DNA of 32,222 bases. Origin: an uncultured Collinsella sp. Lineage in GTDB: Bacteria; Actinomycetota; Coriobacteriia; Coriobacteriales; Coriobacteriaceae. Made by a program: the position numbers and the translations under genes. Location: positions 1-32,222 of the forward strand of contig CABRIC010000018.1 of assembly GCA_902470905.1 (NCBI GenBank), written 5' to 3'. Below, piece after piece: positions 1 to 7,895 of this stretch. Every line of letters begins with the position of its first letter. The stretch's first letter is position 1. The notes beneath the pieces were generated by a model that was not told the DNA's origin, did not search any database, and saw only the letters and a program-made list of their open reading frames with translations.

Positions 1-2835
1 AAGACGCCGCCGGCCGATTCCACCGGCGTGTTCCATATTCTTGAGCACTCGGTGCTGTGCGGATCGGCTAAGTTCCCCGTCAAGGAGCCGTTTGTCGATC
101 TGATCAAGAGCTCCATGCAGACGTTTCTCAACGCCATGACCTACCCCGACAAGACCATCTACCCCGTTGCCACCACCAACGAGCAGGATCTGTACAACCT
201 GATGGACGTGTACCTGGACGCGGTGTTCAACCCGGCCATCTATACCAAGCCCACCATTTTTGAGCAGGAGGGCTGGCACTACGAACTGGACCTGCCGGAG
301 AGCGTCGAGGGCGAGGGCGACGGCGGCTCCGCGAGCCTGCGCGAGGGCACGCTGCGCTATAACGGCGTGGTGTTCAACGAGATGAAGGGTGCGCTGTCCG
401 ACCCCATGAGTGTGCTGGACGACGCCGTCAACGCCGCGCTCTACCCCGACACCGCCTATGCACACGAGAGCGGTGGCGACCCGCGCGCGATTCCCGCGCT
501 CACCTACGAGCAGTTCCTGGACACGCACGCGCGCCACTACAATCCTTCCAACTCTTATATAACGCTCTACGGCGACCTGGACGTGGACCGCGCCCTGGCC
601 TTTTTGGACGAGCGCTATCTGTCGCAGCCGAGTGCCGCGAGCCGCCGCATAGACGCTGCCGTCGCCGCCGGCGAGGACCCGTCCACGATGGCGCCCAATC
701 CGCTGGGCGTGCAGGCGCCCGTGACCTGCGAGTACAAGCGCGTTGAGATGGCTACCACGCCCGAGAACGCCCTGGTGGGCCTGGGTCTTGTGCTGGGCAG
801 CGCGCTCGACCGCAAACGCACGATCGCAGCAGATATCCTGTTTGAGGCACTGCTGGGCTCCAACGAAGCGCCAGTTAAGAAGGCCATTCTGGCCGCCGGC
901 ATGGGCGGCAACGTGGTGAGCTACACCGCGGCCGAGAGCCTGCAGCCCTACGAGCTCATCATGCTGCAAAACGCACAGCCCGGCGTGGCGCGCGAGCTGC
1001 GCCGCGTGTTCCAGGACGCCTGCCGCGACCTATGCGAGCATGGCGTTCCGCGCGAGCGCCTGGAAGCCATCATCAGCAGCAACGAATACGACCTGCGTCA
1101 GCGCGACTACGGCATCGCCGACGGCGTGGCCATTGCGTGCGACGCGCTGAGCACGTGGCTCTACGATGACGACGCCGCGACGCTGGCGCTCAAGTACGGC
1201 CCGGTGTACGAGGAGCTGCGCAGCGAGCTGGACGGCAGCTATTTTGAGGACCTGCTGCGCGAGCTGGTGCTGGAAAACGACCACATGGCACTGGTCGAGC
1301 TGGTGCCGGTGGACGCCGCCGAGGGTTCGGAGGGTGCCGAAGCCGCCGAGCTGGCAGCCAAGCGCGATGCCATGACCGATGCCGAGCTGGCCGACGTGGT
1401 CGAGCGCACGGCCGCGCTGCGTGCCGCGCAGGAGGCAGAAGACACGCCCGAGGCCAAGGCCACGCTGCCGCGCCTGCGCGTGTCCGACATTGGCGAGGCG
1501 CGCCCCGAGCCGCCGCTGGTCGTAGACACGACCACGCCCATCCCCTGCCTGCGCCACGACATCCCCACCAACCGTCTGGCCTACGCCATGCAGTATTTCG
1601 ACCTGAGCTGCGTCACGTTTGAGGACCTGCCCTATGTGACACTGCTCTGCCGTCTGCTTAAGCAGCTGCCCACGCGCGAGCACTCGGCCGAGGAACTCGA
1701 CAACTTGCTCGCTGGCAAGCTCGGCTTTTTGAGCTTTACGACCGAAGTCATGACGCAGCCCGAAGTAGACGGCGTGCGCCCCTACCTGCTGGTGAGCGCC
1801 GGCGCCCTGTCCGAGAAGATCGATGCACTGGCGAGTCTGCCGCGCGAGGTATGGTCGAGCACGCTTTTGGCAGACGCCGACGCCGACCGCATGCGCGACG
1901 TGCTCACGCAAATTCGCATTGGGCTTGAGCAGGGCTTTATCAACAACGGCCACTCGGCGGCGCTCGGTCGCGCGATGAGCTACAGCTCGCCTTCGGCCGT
2001 GGTGCGTGAGCAGCTCTCGGGCGTAGACTTCTACCTGTTCCTGCGCGATTTGCTCGAGCACTTTGACGAGCGCGTGGACGGGCTGCGTACCAAGCTTGCC
2101 GAGCTGGCAGGCCGCATCTTTGTGGCCGACGGCTGCATGGCGAGCTTTACCGGCAGCGACGAGGACTTTGACGCGTACTGGGATGCCGCGGGTGACCTGG
2201 GGCTGGGTGCGGGCGATGGTGCCGACCGCGGCGCGCTCGCGGTGCCGACGCCGTGCGACCGCCACGAGGCTTTCGTGATCCCCAGCGACATCTGCTTTGC
2301 CGCGCGTGCGTGCGATCCGCGTCGCCTGGGCATTGACGTGACAGGCGCTTGGGCCGTGGCTGCCAACGCGCTCTCCTACGATTACCTGTGGAACGAGATT
2401 CGCGTGAAGGGCGGTGCGTACGGCTGCGGATTCCGCGCAGCCGGCGAGCGCCAGACGGCGTTCTACACCTACCGCGACCCGGCGATCGATCCTTCGATTG
2501 AGCGCGTGGCGCGCGCGGGCGCATGGCTTGGCAGCTTTGAGCCCGACGAGGCCGCCTTTGAGGGCTTTATTGTGAGCTGCGTGAGCGGCATGGACGCGCC
2601 GGTGAAGCCGTACGCGCTCACCAAGTGCCGCAACACGACCTACCTGGCCGGGCTCGATCCGCATGCGCGCGAGGAGCGTCGCGCCCAGATGCTCGCCGCC
2701 ACGCCCGGTGAGCTGCGCTCGCTCGGCGCCGACGTGACGCGCATCGCAGCCGAGTCGCCCACCTGCGTCTTTGGCGGCCGAGACGTCATCGCCAAGAGCA
2801 ACGTCGGCTTTAACGTCATCGACCTGCTGGGCTAA
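1..2835 (+). CDS. M16C-family zinc metallopeptidase (presequence-protease/PreP-like), 5' end outside window
   Basis: Open frame from base 1 to TAA at 2833-2835, 944 residues visible. Residues are numbered from the first codon in the window. The inverted zinc motif HILEH lies at residues 12-16 (two His ligands and the catalytic Glu15), and the third ligand is probably Glu127 in FNEMKG. The C-terminal half carries the Arg-Tyr pair typical of the family (R801 and Y807 in RVKGGAYGCG). This two-halves design is that of the roughly 970-1000 residue PreP/Cym1 peptidases, which degrade short unstructured peptides inside a closed chamber, so only a few tens of N-terminal residues should be missing. 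The GTG at 28 lies inside the zinc-motif region and is not the start. A hairpin with a T run follows 5 bp after the stop. The family assignment is strong; the substrate is unknown. Confidence 0.93.
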   Translation, partial: KTPPADSTGVFHILEHSVLCGSAKFPVKEPFVDLIKSSMQTFLNAMTYPDKTIYPVATTNEQDLYNLMDVYLDAVFNPAIYTKPTIFEQEGWHYELDLPESVEGEGDGGSASLREGTLRYNGVVFNEMKGALSDPMSVLDDAVNAALYPDTAYAHESGGDPRAIPALTYEQFLDTHARHYNPSNSYITLYGDLDVDRALAFLDERYLSQPSAASRRIDAAVAAGEDPSTMAPNPLGVQAPVTCEYKRVEMATTPENALVGLGLVLGSALDRKRTIAADILFEALLGSNEAPVKKAILAAGMGGNVVSYTAAESLQPYELIMLQNAQPGVARELRRVFQDACRDLCEHGVPRERLEAIISSNEYDLRQRDYGIADGVAIACDALSTWLYDDDAATLALKYGPVYEELRSELDGSYFEDLLRELVLENDHMALVELVPVDAAEGSEGAEAAELAAKRDAMTDAELADVVERTAALRAAQEAEDTPEAKATLPRLRVSDIGEARPEPPLVVDTTTPIPCLRHDIPTNRLAYAMQYFDLSCVTFEDLPYVTLLCRLLKQLPTREHSAEELDNLLAGKLGFLSFTTEVMTQPEVDGVRPYLLVSAGALSEKIDALASLPREVWSSTLLADADADRMRDVLTQIRIGLEQGFINNGHSAALGRAMSYSSPSAVVREQLSGVDFYLFLRDLLEHFDERVDGLRTKLAELAGRIFVADGCMASFTGSDEDFDAYWDAAGDLGLGAGDGADRGALAVPTPCDRHEAFVIPSDICFAARACDPRRLGIDVTGAWAVAANALSYDYLWNEIRVKGGAYGCGFRAAGERQTAFYTYRDPAIDPSIERVARAGAWLGSFEPDEAAFEGFIVSCVSGMDAPVKPYALTKCRNTTYLAGLDPHAREERRAQMLAATPGELRSLGADVTRIAAESPTCVFGGRDVIAKSNVGFNVIDLLG

Positions 2836-2840
2836 TGCAC

Positions 2841-2881
2841 AAAGGTAGATTTTTAGGACATGCCTGAAAATCTACCTTTTT
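2841..2881 (+). terminator. Rho-independent terminator after the M16C gene, built from a GGACATGCC-core palindrome
   Basis: Perfect 13-bp arms AAAGGTAGATTTT (2841-2853) and AAAATCTACCTTT (2867-2879) enclose a loop with GGACATGCC, and a run of five T follows. It begins 5 bp after the stop codon. The same arms and core recur at 4810-4839, so this is also a member of a dispersed repeat. Confidence 0.75.
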
Positions 2882-2912
2882 CTGCGGCTTGGGCGAGGCG
2901 GCGCAGCCCACC

Positions 2913-3071
2913 GCGGCGGTTTGTCTCGATCTGTAACATCTAGACGGCAATATCGGCTCCAGATGTTACAGATCGAGACGTTTCCAGACGACGCCGACCT
3001 TTTGTCTCAATCTGTAACAACTAGGTCCAATTTTGCCGAGTTACTGTTACAGATCGAGACAAACCGCCGCA
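2913..3071. repeat. Nested inverted-repeat block with four copies of a GTCTCGATCTGTAACA unit
   Basis: The 16-base unit GTCTCGATCTGTAACA occurs forward at 2923, reversed at 2964-2979, forward with one change near 3004, and reversed near 3045-3060. Copies 1 and 2 form a perfect 19-bp stem (2923-2941 with 2961-2979). Copies 3 and 4 form a 19-bp stem with one mismatch (3001-3019 with 3045-3063). The outermost copies extend the match through GCGGCGG (from 2913) and CCGCCGC (to 3071), so the block can fold as two hairpins or one long one. It fills most of the 313-bp gap before the next gene. I see no coding sequence in it. Confidence 0.8.
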
Positions 3072-3084
3072 GACGCCCATCACA

Positions 3085-3127
3085 GCACAGATAAAACCCG
3101 CCAAAATAAACCTGTCCCTTTTTGGCA
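3085..3127 (-). repeat. 43-bp palindromic repeat, copy A (partner at 11067-11109)
   Basis: Read on the minus strand it holds arms GCCAAAA and TTTTGGC around GGGACAGG, followed by GGTTTTATCTG. It matches 11067-11109 at 36 of 43 positions, including a change that keeps one arm base pair intact (G-C here, A-T there). It ends 22 bp before the start codon of the cyclo-ligase gene. Confidence 0.7.
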
Positions 3128-3148
3128 AGTTTGCTAGAGGAGGTTGGG

Positions 3149-3745
3149 ATGGACAAGGCTGAGTTGCGGCGGGCGGTGATTGCTCGGCGCGATGCTCTTG
3201 ATTTGGACTTGCGGGCAGCGAAGTCTGCCGTTATCTGTGCGCGGCTTGTTGAGCGACTGGGTCGCTCGGATTCCGCGGCACCGCACACCGTTGCCGTCTA
3301 TGCCGCGATGGGTTCCGAAGTCGACTCAGCCGCGTTAACCGCAGCGGCCGCCAAACGCGACTGGCGCGTGGCCTATCCGTGCATGCTCTCGGCAGCCGAA
3401 GCCACAGCTTGTGGCCAGCGCATGTGCATGCGGGCAGTTGCTGTCGACGATGCGTCCGCGGCTCCGTTTATCGCCCACCCCACGCGGGCCTTCACGGCCA
3501 TGGACATCGACAGCGATCGCTTCCCTATCGTGCCTGCCGATGTTCTCGACATGATTATCGTGCCGCTCGTGGCCTTCGACCAAACCGGCGCGCGCCTGGG
3601 CTACGGCGGCGGTTGCTACGACCGCTACCTACCCACGCTTTCGGCCACATGTCAGATCATCGGCATCGCCTTTGACGAACAGCGCGTCGGCCACGTTCCC
3701 ACCGACGCCCACGACCTGCCGCTGCCCCACATCGTCAGCGCCTAA
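3149..3745 (+). CDS. 5-formyltetrahydrofolate cyclo-ligase
   Basis: 198 residues, normal for this family. The enzyme uses ATP to convert 5-formyl-THF to 5,10-methenyl-THF, returning a storage or by-product folate to one-carbon metabolism in the cytosol. The diagnostic C-terminal motif is seen at about residues 151-162 as GYGGGCYDRYLP; the family usually has a Tyr where Cys stands here. The basic N-terminus (KAELRRAVIARRDAL) is also typical. The ATG at 3149 is chosen because AGAGGAGG ends 5 bp upstream; an upstream in-frame start at 3122 has no ribosome site. The gene stands alone between a repeat block and the convergent metAA gene, 34 bp away. Confidence 0.92.
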   Translation: MDKAELRRAVIARRDALDLDLRAAKSAVICARLVERLGRSDSAAPHTVAVYAAMGSEVDSAALTAAAAKRDWRVAYPCMLSAAEATACGQRMCMRAVAVDDASAAPFIAHPTRAFTAMDIDSDRFPIVPADVLDMIIVPLVAFDQTGARLGYGGGCYDRYLPTLSATCQIIGIAFDEQRVGHVPTDAHDLPLPHIVSA

Positions 3746-3779
3746 CCGCCGTCACATCAGCCACGGCCACAGTCGCAGC

Positions 3780-4706
3780 CTAGTGCTCCTCGCCGGCGCG
3801 GGCCAGGTCGTAGGGCGTGGTCTGGTAAACGTAGTAGTTGAGCCAGTTGGTGTAGAGCAACTGAGCTTGGCTGCGCCAGACGTTGCGCGGCTCGGCCGTG
3901 GGGTCGTCATTCGGGAAGTAATGCGCCGGAACCTGGGGGTTGAGCCCGCGCTTCACGTCGCGCTCGTACTCCAGGCGCAACGTGTCGGTATCGTACTCGG
4001 GATGGCCAAAGACAAAGAAGCGACGGCTGTCGGTCGACTTGACGATGTACAGGCCCACCTCGTCAGACACGGCCACGACCTCAAGCTGCGGCTCGGCCTC
4101 TACGTCCTCGCGGCGCACATCGGTGTTGCGCGAATGCACGGCATAGAAACGGTCGTCAAAGCCGCGGACCAGCGGGCTTTGCGGCTTCACCAGATAATGC
4201 TCGAACACGCCACTCGCCTTTGCCGGCAGGTCGTACTTCTGGATACCGTAATGATGGTAGAGCCCCGCCTGCGCGCCCCAACAAATGTGCAGCGTAGAGT
4301 GCACGTGCGTGGTGGACCAATCCATGATCTGGCAGAGCTCGGGCCAGTAGTCGACCTCTTCGAACGGCATCTGCTCCACCGGCGCGCCCGTGATGATCAG
4401 GCCGTCGTAGTGGATGTCGCGGATGTCGTCGAACGTGCGGTAGAACGTCTCCAGGTGGCCGGCGCTCACGTGCGTGGCCTCGTGCGTTTTGGTACGCAGC
4501 AGATCCACCTCCACCTGCAGCGGCGTGTTGGAGAGCTTGCGCATGATCTGCGTCTCGGTGGCGATCTTGGTGGGCATGAGGTTGAGGATGAGCACGCGCA
4601 GCGGACGAATGTCCTGGTGCAGCGCGCGGTACTCGGTCATGACAAAGATGTTCTCGCTCTCGAGCTGCGCGGCGGCAGGGAGGGCGTCGGGAATGCGAAT
4701 GGGCAT
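3780..4706 (-). CDS. metAA: Homoserine O-acetyltransferase of the MetA family
   Basis: 308 residues, full length. It activates the hydroxyl of homoserine for methionine synthesis. The catalytic Cys142 (CWGAQA) and the His235/Glu237 pair (GHPEY) fall exactly at the positions known from the family. Residue 111 is Glu in GAPVEQM. In biochemically studied MetA proteins Glu at 111 goes with acetyl-CoA, while Gly goes with succinyl-CoA (E. coli type), so I call acetyltransferase rather than the usual label homoserine O-succinyltransferase. AAGGAG stands 5 bp before the ATG. It is transcribed towards the cyclo-ligase gene with no other methionine gene beside it. I saw no S-adenosylmethionine riboswitch in the short leader. 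Family certain, acyl donor inferred. Confidence 0.93.
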   Translation of the reverse strand: MPIRIPDALPAAAQLESENIFVMTEYRALHQDIRPLRVLILNLMPTKIATETQIMRKLSNTPLQVEVDLLRTKTHEATHVSAGHLETFYRTFDDIRDIHYDGLIITGAPVEQMPFEEVDYWPELCQIMDWSTTHVHSTLHICWGAQAGLYHHYGIQKYDLPAKASGVFEHYLVKPQSPLVRGFDDRFYAVHSRNTDVRREDVEAEPQLEVVAVSDEVGLYIVKSTDSRRFFVFGHPEYDTDTLRLEYERDVKRGLNPQVPAHYFPNDDPTAEPRNVWRSQAQLLYTNWLNYYVYQTTPYDLARAGEEH

Positions 4707-4809
4707 GGATGCTCCTTACGAGTCAGTTGCAGCTATGGTACAACGACCGGCCCCATCCGCGCGAGCACATCGCCCAGCGATGCCGTCAGCGGCCCAAATC
4801 ACTCCAAAA

Positions 4810-4839
4810 GTAGAGATTAAGGCATGTCCAAAAATCTAC
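4810..4839 (-). repeat. GTAGATTTTTGGACATGCC repeat, second copy
   Basis: On the minus strand it reads GTAGATTTTTGGACATGCC and then an imperfect partner arm. The arms and core match the terminator at 2841-2881. It lies between the divergent metAA and hydroxyacid dehydrogenase genes, just upstream of the latter's promoter. Confidence 0.6.
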
Positions 4840-4873
4840 GGCGCTTTAGCCTAGCAAAGTGGCAGCAGGACGA

Positions 4874-4879
4874 TACAAT
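4874..4879 (+). promoter_or_regulatory. -10 box of the hydroxyacid dehydrogenase gene
   Basis: TACAAT lies 37 bp before the chosen ATG at 4917. The -35 is weak (TAGCAA at 4852-4857, 16 bp away). A start site near 4886 would fall after the more distant in-frame start at 4824, which supports the shorter protein. Confidence 0.45.
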
Positions 4880-4916
4880 GGTTCGACGCGAAAAACTCGG
4901 CCGAAAGGATACGTAT

Positions 4917-5894
4917 ATGTACCAGACGCGTAAGATCGGTGTGGTCGGCCAGGGCCACGTAGGAGCACATGTCGCCAACAGCCTGCTCATGCAGGGCATT
5001 GCCGATGAGCTGTACCTGTGCGATATCAACGAGGCCAAGGTGACGTCCGAGGTCCAGGACCTGCGCGACTCCCTTTCGTTTGTCCCGTACAACACCAAGA
5101 TCGTCAACTGCTATGACCACTACGAGGAGCTAGCCTGCTGCGACGTCATCGTCAACGCCGCCGGCAAGGTCGCGCTGGCCGCCGGCAACCGCGACGGCGA
5201 GCTGTTCTTTACCACCGACGCCGCCCGCACCTTTGCCAAGCGCATCGTCGACGCCGGCTTTGACGGCATCTTCGTGAGCATCTCCAACCCCTGCGACGTC
5301 GTGTGCACCGAGCTGTGGCATCTGACCGGCTACGATCCCAAGAAGATTATCGGCTCGGGCTGCGGCCTGGACTCTGCCCGCCTGCGTACCGAGATCTCCA
5401 AGAAGGTCGGCGTGAGCCCCAAGTCCATCGACGCCTACATGATCGGCGAGCATGGCTTTAGCCAGCTGGCAGCCTTTAAGGCCGCAACCATCGCCGGCAA
5501 GAGCCTTAACGAACTTCAGGCCGAGAACCCCGACAAGTATGCCTTCGACCACATGGAGGTCGAGGAGCTCGCACGCAAGGGCGGCTATGTGACCTACCAG
5601 GGCAAGCAGTGCACCGAGTACGCCGTCGCCAACTCCGCCGCGCGCGTCTGCGCCGCTGTGTTGCACAACGAGCACGCCGTGCTTTCGGCATCCACGCTCA
5701 TGACCGGCCAGTATGGCGAGGAGGGTATCTTTACCTCCCTGCCGTGCGTGATCGGCGCCGAGGGCGTCGAGGAGGTCTACACGCTGGACCTTTCCGAGCA
5801 CGAGCTCGAGGGCTTCCACAAGAGCTGCCAGCACATCCGCGACAACATCGCCCAGCTCGATTGGTGGGATACCGAGGCCTACGACGCCAAGTAA
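4917..5894 (+). CDS. L-2-hydroxyacid dehydrogenase of the lactate/malate dehydrogenase family (L-2-hydroxyisocaproate dehydrogenase-like)
   Basis: 325 residues. It should interconvert an L-2-hydroxyacid and a 2-keto acid with NAD(H) in the cytosol. The Rossmann motif GQGHVG is at residues 11-16 with Asp36 for NAD preference. The catalytic pair Asp152 and His179 (IGEHG) and the carboxylate-binding Arg155 keep the spacing of lactate dehydrogenase. The substrate-loop stretch GNRDGEL and the SNPCDV, LDSARLR and YAVANSAARV blocks look more like Lactobacillus L-2-hydroxyisocaproate dehydrogenase than classical LDH, so branched 2-keto acids are possible substrates. ATG at 4917 follows AAAGGA; the frame is open back to 4824, but a -10 box at 4874 argues against that start. 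A strong terminator follows. Confidence 0.88.
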   Translation: MYQTRKIGVVGQGHVGAHVANSLLMQGIADELYLCDINEAKVTSEVQDLRDSLSFVPYNTKIVNCYDHYEELACCDVIVNAAGKVALAAGNRDGELFFTTDAARTFAKRIVDAGFDGIFVSISNPCDVVCTELWHLTGYDPKKIIGSGCGLDSARLRTEISKKVGVSPKSIDAYMIGEHGFSQLAAFKAATIAGKSLNELQAENPDKYAFDHMEVEELARKGGYVTYQGKQCTEYAVANSAARVCAAVLHNEHAVLSASTLMTGQYGEEGIFTSLPCVIGAEGVEEVYTLDLSEHELEGFHKSCQHIRDNIAQLDWWDTEAYDAK

Positions 5895-5936
5895 GCCGCT
5901 GGCTGCCGCAACCTTGCGAATCTATGCGCGATACTA

Positions 5937-5977
5937 AGCGGGCCGCGCCGGAAACCCACCGGCGCGGCCCGCTTTTT
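5937..5977 (+). terminator. Strong Rho-independent terminator between convergent genes
   Basis: Perfect 15-bp GC-rich arms AGCGGGCCGCGCCGG and CCGGCGCGGCCCGCT enclose a 7-base loop and are followed by TTTTT. It ends the hydroxyacid dehydrogenase transcript. It may also stop minus-strand transcription from the deglycase gene, although the T run is poor on that side. Confidence 0.9.
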
Positions 5978-6025
5978 ACGCACGCTGTTCGCTTGCGAAT
6001 CGAAGGTGAATGCTTTTCCCGTTAC

Positions 6026-6994
6026 CTAGTACTGCTCGATGCCCATGTAGCGACGAATCTCAGGGCTGTGGTCGAACACCTTTCCGCGGGCGGCGCGCAG
6101 CTCGCAGCTCATGTTGTAGAAGAAAATCGGCTCCAGGAACGAACGCACGCTGGCAGGCACCTCGCCCACGCCGTACTCGAGCGCATCGAGCACCATGACC
6201 GTGTCGGTGTGCGTGTTGAGGAACGCCAGCGCACGCTCCTCCATGGGGCGGCACTCGCCCGATCCGAGCTGCACAAAGTAGAACACGCCGGGCTCGGTGG
6301 CCTCAAACGGGCCGTGGAAGTACTCGCCGGAGTGGATGTAGCAGCAGTGCTGCCACTGCATCTCCATGAGCGAGCAGATGGCCATGGCGTAGGTCTGGCT
6401 AAAGTTGGGGCCGGAACCCAGGATATAGAAGAACTTATGCTGCTGGCAGAGCTCGGCAAAGCGATCGCCCAGCTCGGCGTTGACTTTCTCGCGGGCAGCG
6501 GGCAGCAGGGCATCCATCTGCTTAAGGCCGGCGTACATGTCGGCAAGCGCCTCGTAACCCTCCTGCCGGTCGAGCAGTTCGGCGGCGATCAGAGCGCCGA
6601 TGCCCTGCGGTACCTCGGCCTGCGGCACGCCTTCGCCCCACGGATAGACCCAGGTGGTCCACTTGCCGTTATCGATCTTGGAGCCCTCGCAGTCGGTGAG
6701 GGCAACGACCTCGGCGCCGGCTGCCAGCGCCATCTCGCAGCCGTCGACGACCTCCTGCGTGTTGCCGCTGTGGCTGCATGCGACGATGAGCGACTTCTCG
6801 CCAAGACTCTTGGGGGCCATCAGGCAAAACTCGCGTGCCGTGTAGACCGTCGAGGTAAACGTGGTGGCCTCGCGCTTGAGCAGCTCGTTGGCCGGCATCA
6901 GGTCGATCATCGAACCGCCACAGGCGATCCAAAATACGTTCTCGATCTTGCCCTTGCGCTCGATAATTTCCTGAATCAGATCGTGTGCGTTCAT
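6026..6994 (-). CDS. SIS-domain sugar-phosphate deglycase 1 (FrlB-like)
   Basis: 322 residues with two SIS domains. Relatives split 6-phosphorylated fructosamines (Amadori products) into a sugar phosphate and an amine. The phosphosugar loop is canonical here (SHSGNTQE, about residues 74-81). Glu211 and His227 are 16 residues apart, the spacing of the catalytic base and acid I know from FraB/FrlB deglycases. HSGEYFHGPFE and the C-terminal RRYMGIEQY closely resemble FrlB. AAGGAGGAGC precedes the ATG. It lies 143 bp downstream of gntR1 on the same strand, and that gap holds a promoter flanked by two operator-like sites. No PTS gene adjoins it, so the substrate must enter by another route. The family is clear; the exact conjugate is not. 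Confidence 0.87.
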   Translation of the reverse strand: MNAHDLIQEIIERKGKIENVFWIACGGSMIDLMPANELLKREATTFTSTVYTAREFCLMAPKSLGEKSLIVACSHSGNTQEVVDGCEMALAAGAEVVALTDCEGSKIDNGKWTTWVYPWGEGVPQAEVPQGIGALIAAELLDRQEGYEALADMYAGLKQMDALLPAAREKVNAELGDRFAELCQQHKFFYILGSGPNFSQTYAMAICSLMEMQWQHCCYIHSGEYFHGPFEATEPGVFYFVQLGSGECRPMEERALAFLNTHTDTVMVLDALEYGVGEVPASVRSFLEPIFFYNMSCELRAARGKVFDHSPEIRRYMGIEQY

Positions 6995-7049
6995 GGTGAT
7001 GCTCCTCCTTGTGTGGCGGTTTTGAACGACGGCGCTCGTACCTGCGGTC

Positions 7050-7128
7050 GTTCTATGTTGTCCTATTTATAGCACGCACGACGACACCCGTGAAGTCATT
7101 TCACCAAACTTGTTCTATATTGTTCTAT
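7050..7128 (-). promoter_or_regulatory. Promoter of deglycase 1 flanked by twin 17-bp operators
   Basis: Two near-identical 17-mers, GTTCTATGTTGTCCTAT (7050-7066) and GTTCTATATTGTTCTAT (7112-7128), lie 62 bp apart, about six helical turns. Between them on the minus strand are a -35 TTCACG (7089-7094) and a -10 TATAAA (7066-7071) with 17-bp spacing. The proximal site touches the -10 and start region. This is the layout expected for repression by the adjacent GntR1, possibly by looping. Confidence 0.65.
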
Positions 7129-7137
7129 CTGTGGACG

Positions 7138-7893
7138 TTAGATGTCGAACACGTAGCGCGATCCCACGATCTTTTGGCGCCCGAGCAGCAGAGGGCGCTC
7201 GTCCGCATCGGTAAAGTACGCCTCCATATAAAACAGCGGCTCGCCAACCGGCACCTCCAGCAGCGGGGCCGCCTGAGCATCGGCAAGCGCAATCTCCACC
7301 GTACAGGGGTCGGACTTGAGCGGCGCGCGGCCCGAATGCTCGGCAACAAGCGCAAAGATGGAATTGTCCGTGAGGTCCTTGTCGGCAAGCGTCTGCAGAT
7401 AGGGATGGTCGGCCAGCACAAAGGCGTTGTTCTCGAGCATGACGGGCACGCCATCTGCCGTGCGCACGCGCTCGACAACGATGAGCTCGCAGCCGGGTTC
7501 CACCCCAAAAAACGCCGCGTCCTCGCGCGTCGCCGCAACCACCGTGCGCGACACCAGGCGTGCTCCGGCCACCATGTCGTTGGCAGCGCAACCCTCGGAA
7601 AAGCTCTGAACGTCACCCTTCTGGACAATCTTGCGCTTGAGCTTGGGCGCGCACACAAACGTGCCCCTCCCCTGCTGGCGGTTGAGATACCCCGCGCGCG
7701 ACAGCTCCTCGATGGCGCGGCGCACGGTGACGCGCCCCACGCCGTAAGACTTCGCGAGCTCCATCTCGGAAGGAATGCGCGAGCCGGATGCGTACACGCC
7801 ACGCGCGATCTCGCCCTTTAGGTCGTCCATAACCTGCTGGTACAGCGGCACGGCGGACACCTCAGTGCGCTCGGTTTTATCGTCGGATGTCAT
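7138..7893 (-). CDS. GntR-family (HutC/UTRA) transcriptional regulator 1
   Basis: 251 residues. The N-terminal winged helix (about residues 15-85) contains the family pattern IPSEMELAKSYGVGRVTVRRA, here given in part as SYGVGRVTVRRAIEEL, and a wing QQGRGTFV. The C-terminal UTRA domain (about 100-245) binds a small effector, often a sugar phosphate. The ATG lies 2 bp from the recQ stop codon, with GGAG inside the recQ end, so the two are probably co-transcribed and translationally coupled. Its likely target is the deglycase 1 promoter immediately downstream, where two matching 17-bp sites occur. Effector unknown; a phosphorylated Amadori compound is a reasonable guess from context. Confidence 0.9.
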   Translation of the reverse strand: MTSDDKTERTEVSAVPLYQQVMDDLKGEIARGVYASGSRIPSEMELAKSYGVGRVTVRRAIEELSRAGYLNRQQGRGTFVCAPKLKRKIVQKGDVQSFSEGCAANDMVAGARLVSRTVVAATREDAAFFGVEPGCELIVVERVRTADGVPVMLENNAFVLADHPYLQTLADKDLTDNSIFALVAEHSGRAPLKSDPCTVEIALADAQAAPLLEVPVGEPLFYMEAYFTDADERPLLLGRQKIVGSRYVFDI

Positions 7894-7895
7894 CG

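Noticed and set aside
1030..2664. Long minus-strand open frame (544 codons) opposite the M16C gene
   Set aside because: Antisense shadow of a high-GC gene; composition is Arg/His/Ala/Gln-rich with no recognisable domain, while the plus strand has the zinc motif and full family match.
4707..4809. S-adenosylmethionine riboswitch in the metAA leader
   Set aside because: The leader is only about 100 bp and I could not find the paired core of any SAM riboswitch class; only a ribosome site is clear.
3672..4820. Plus-strand open frame of 382 codons opposite metAA
   Set aside because: metAA on the minus strand has all catalytic residues in place; the opposite frame shows no family.
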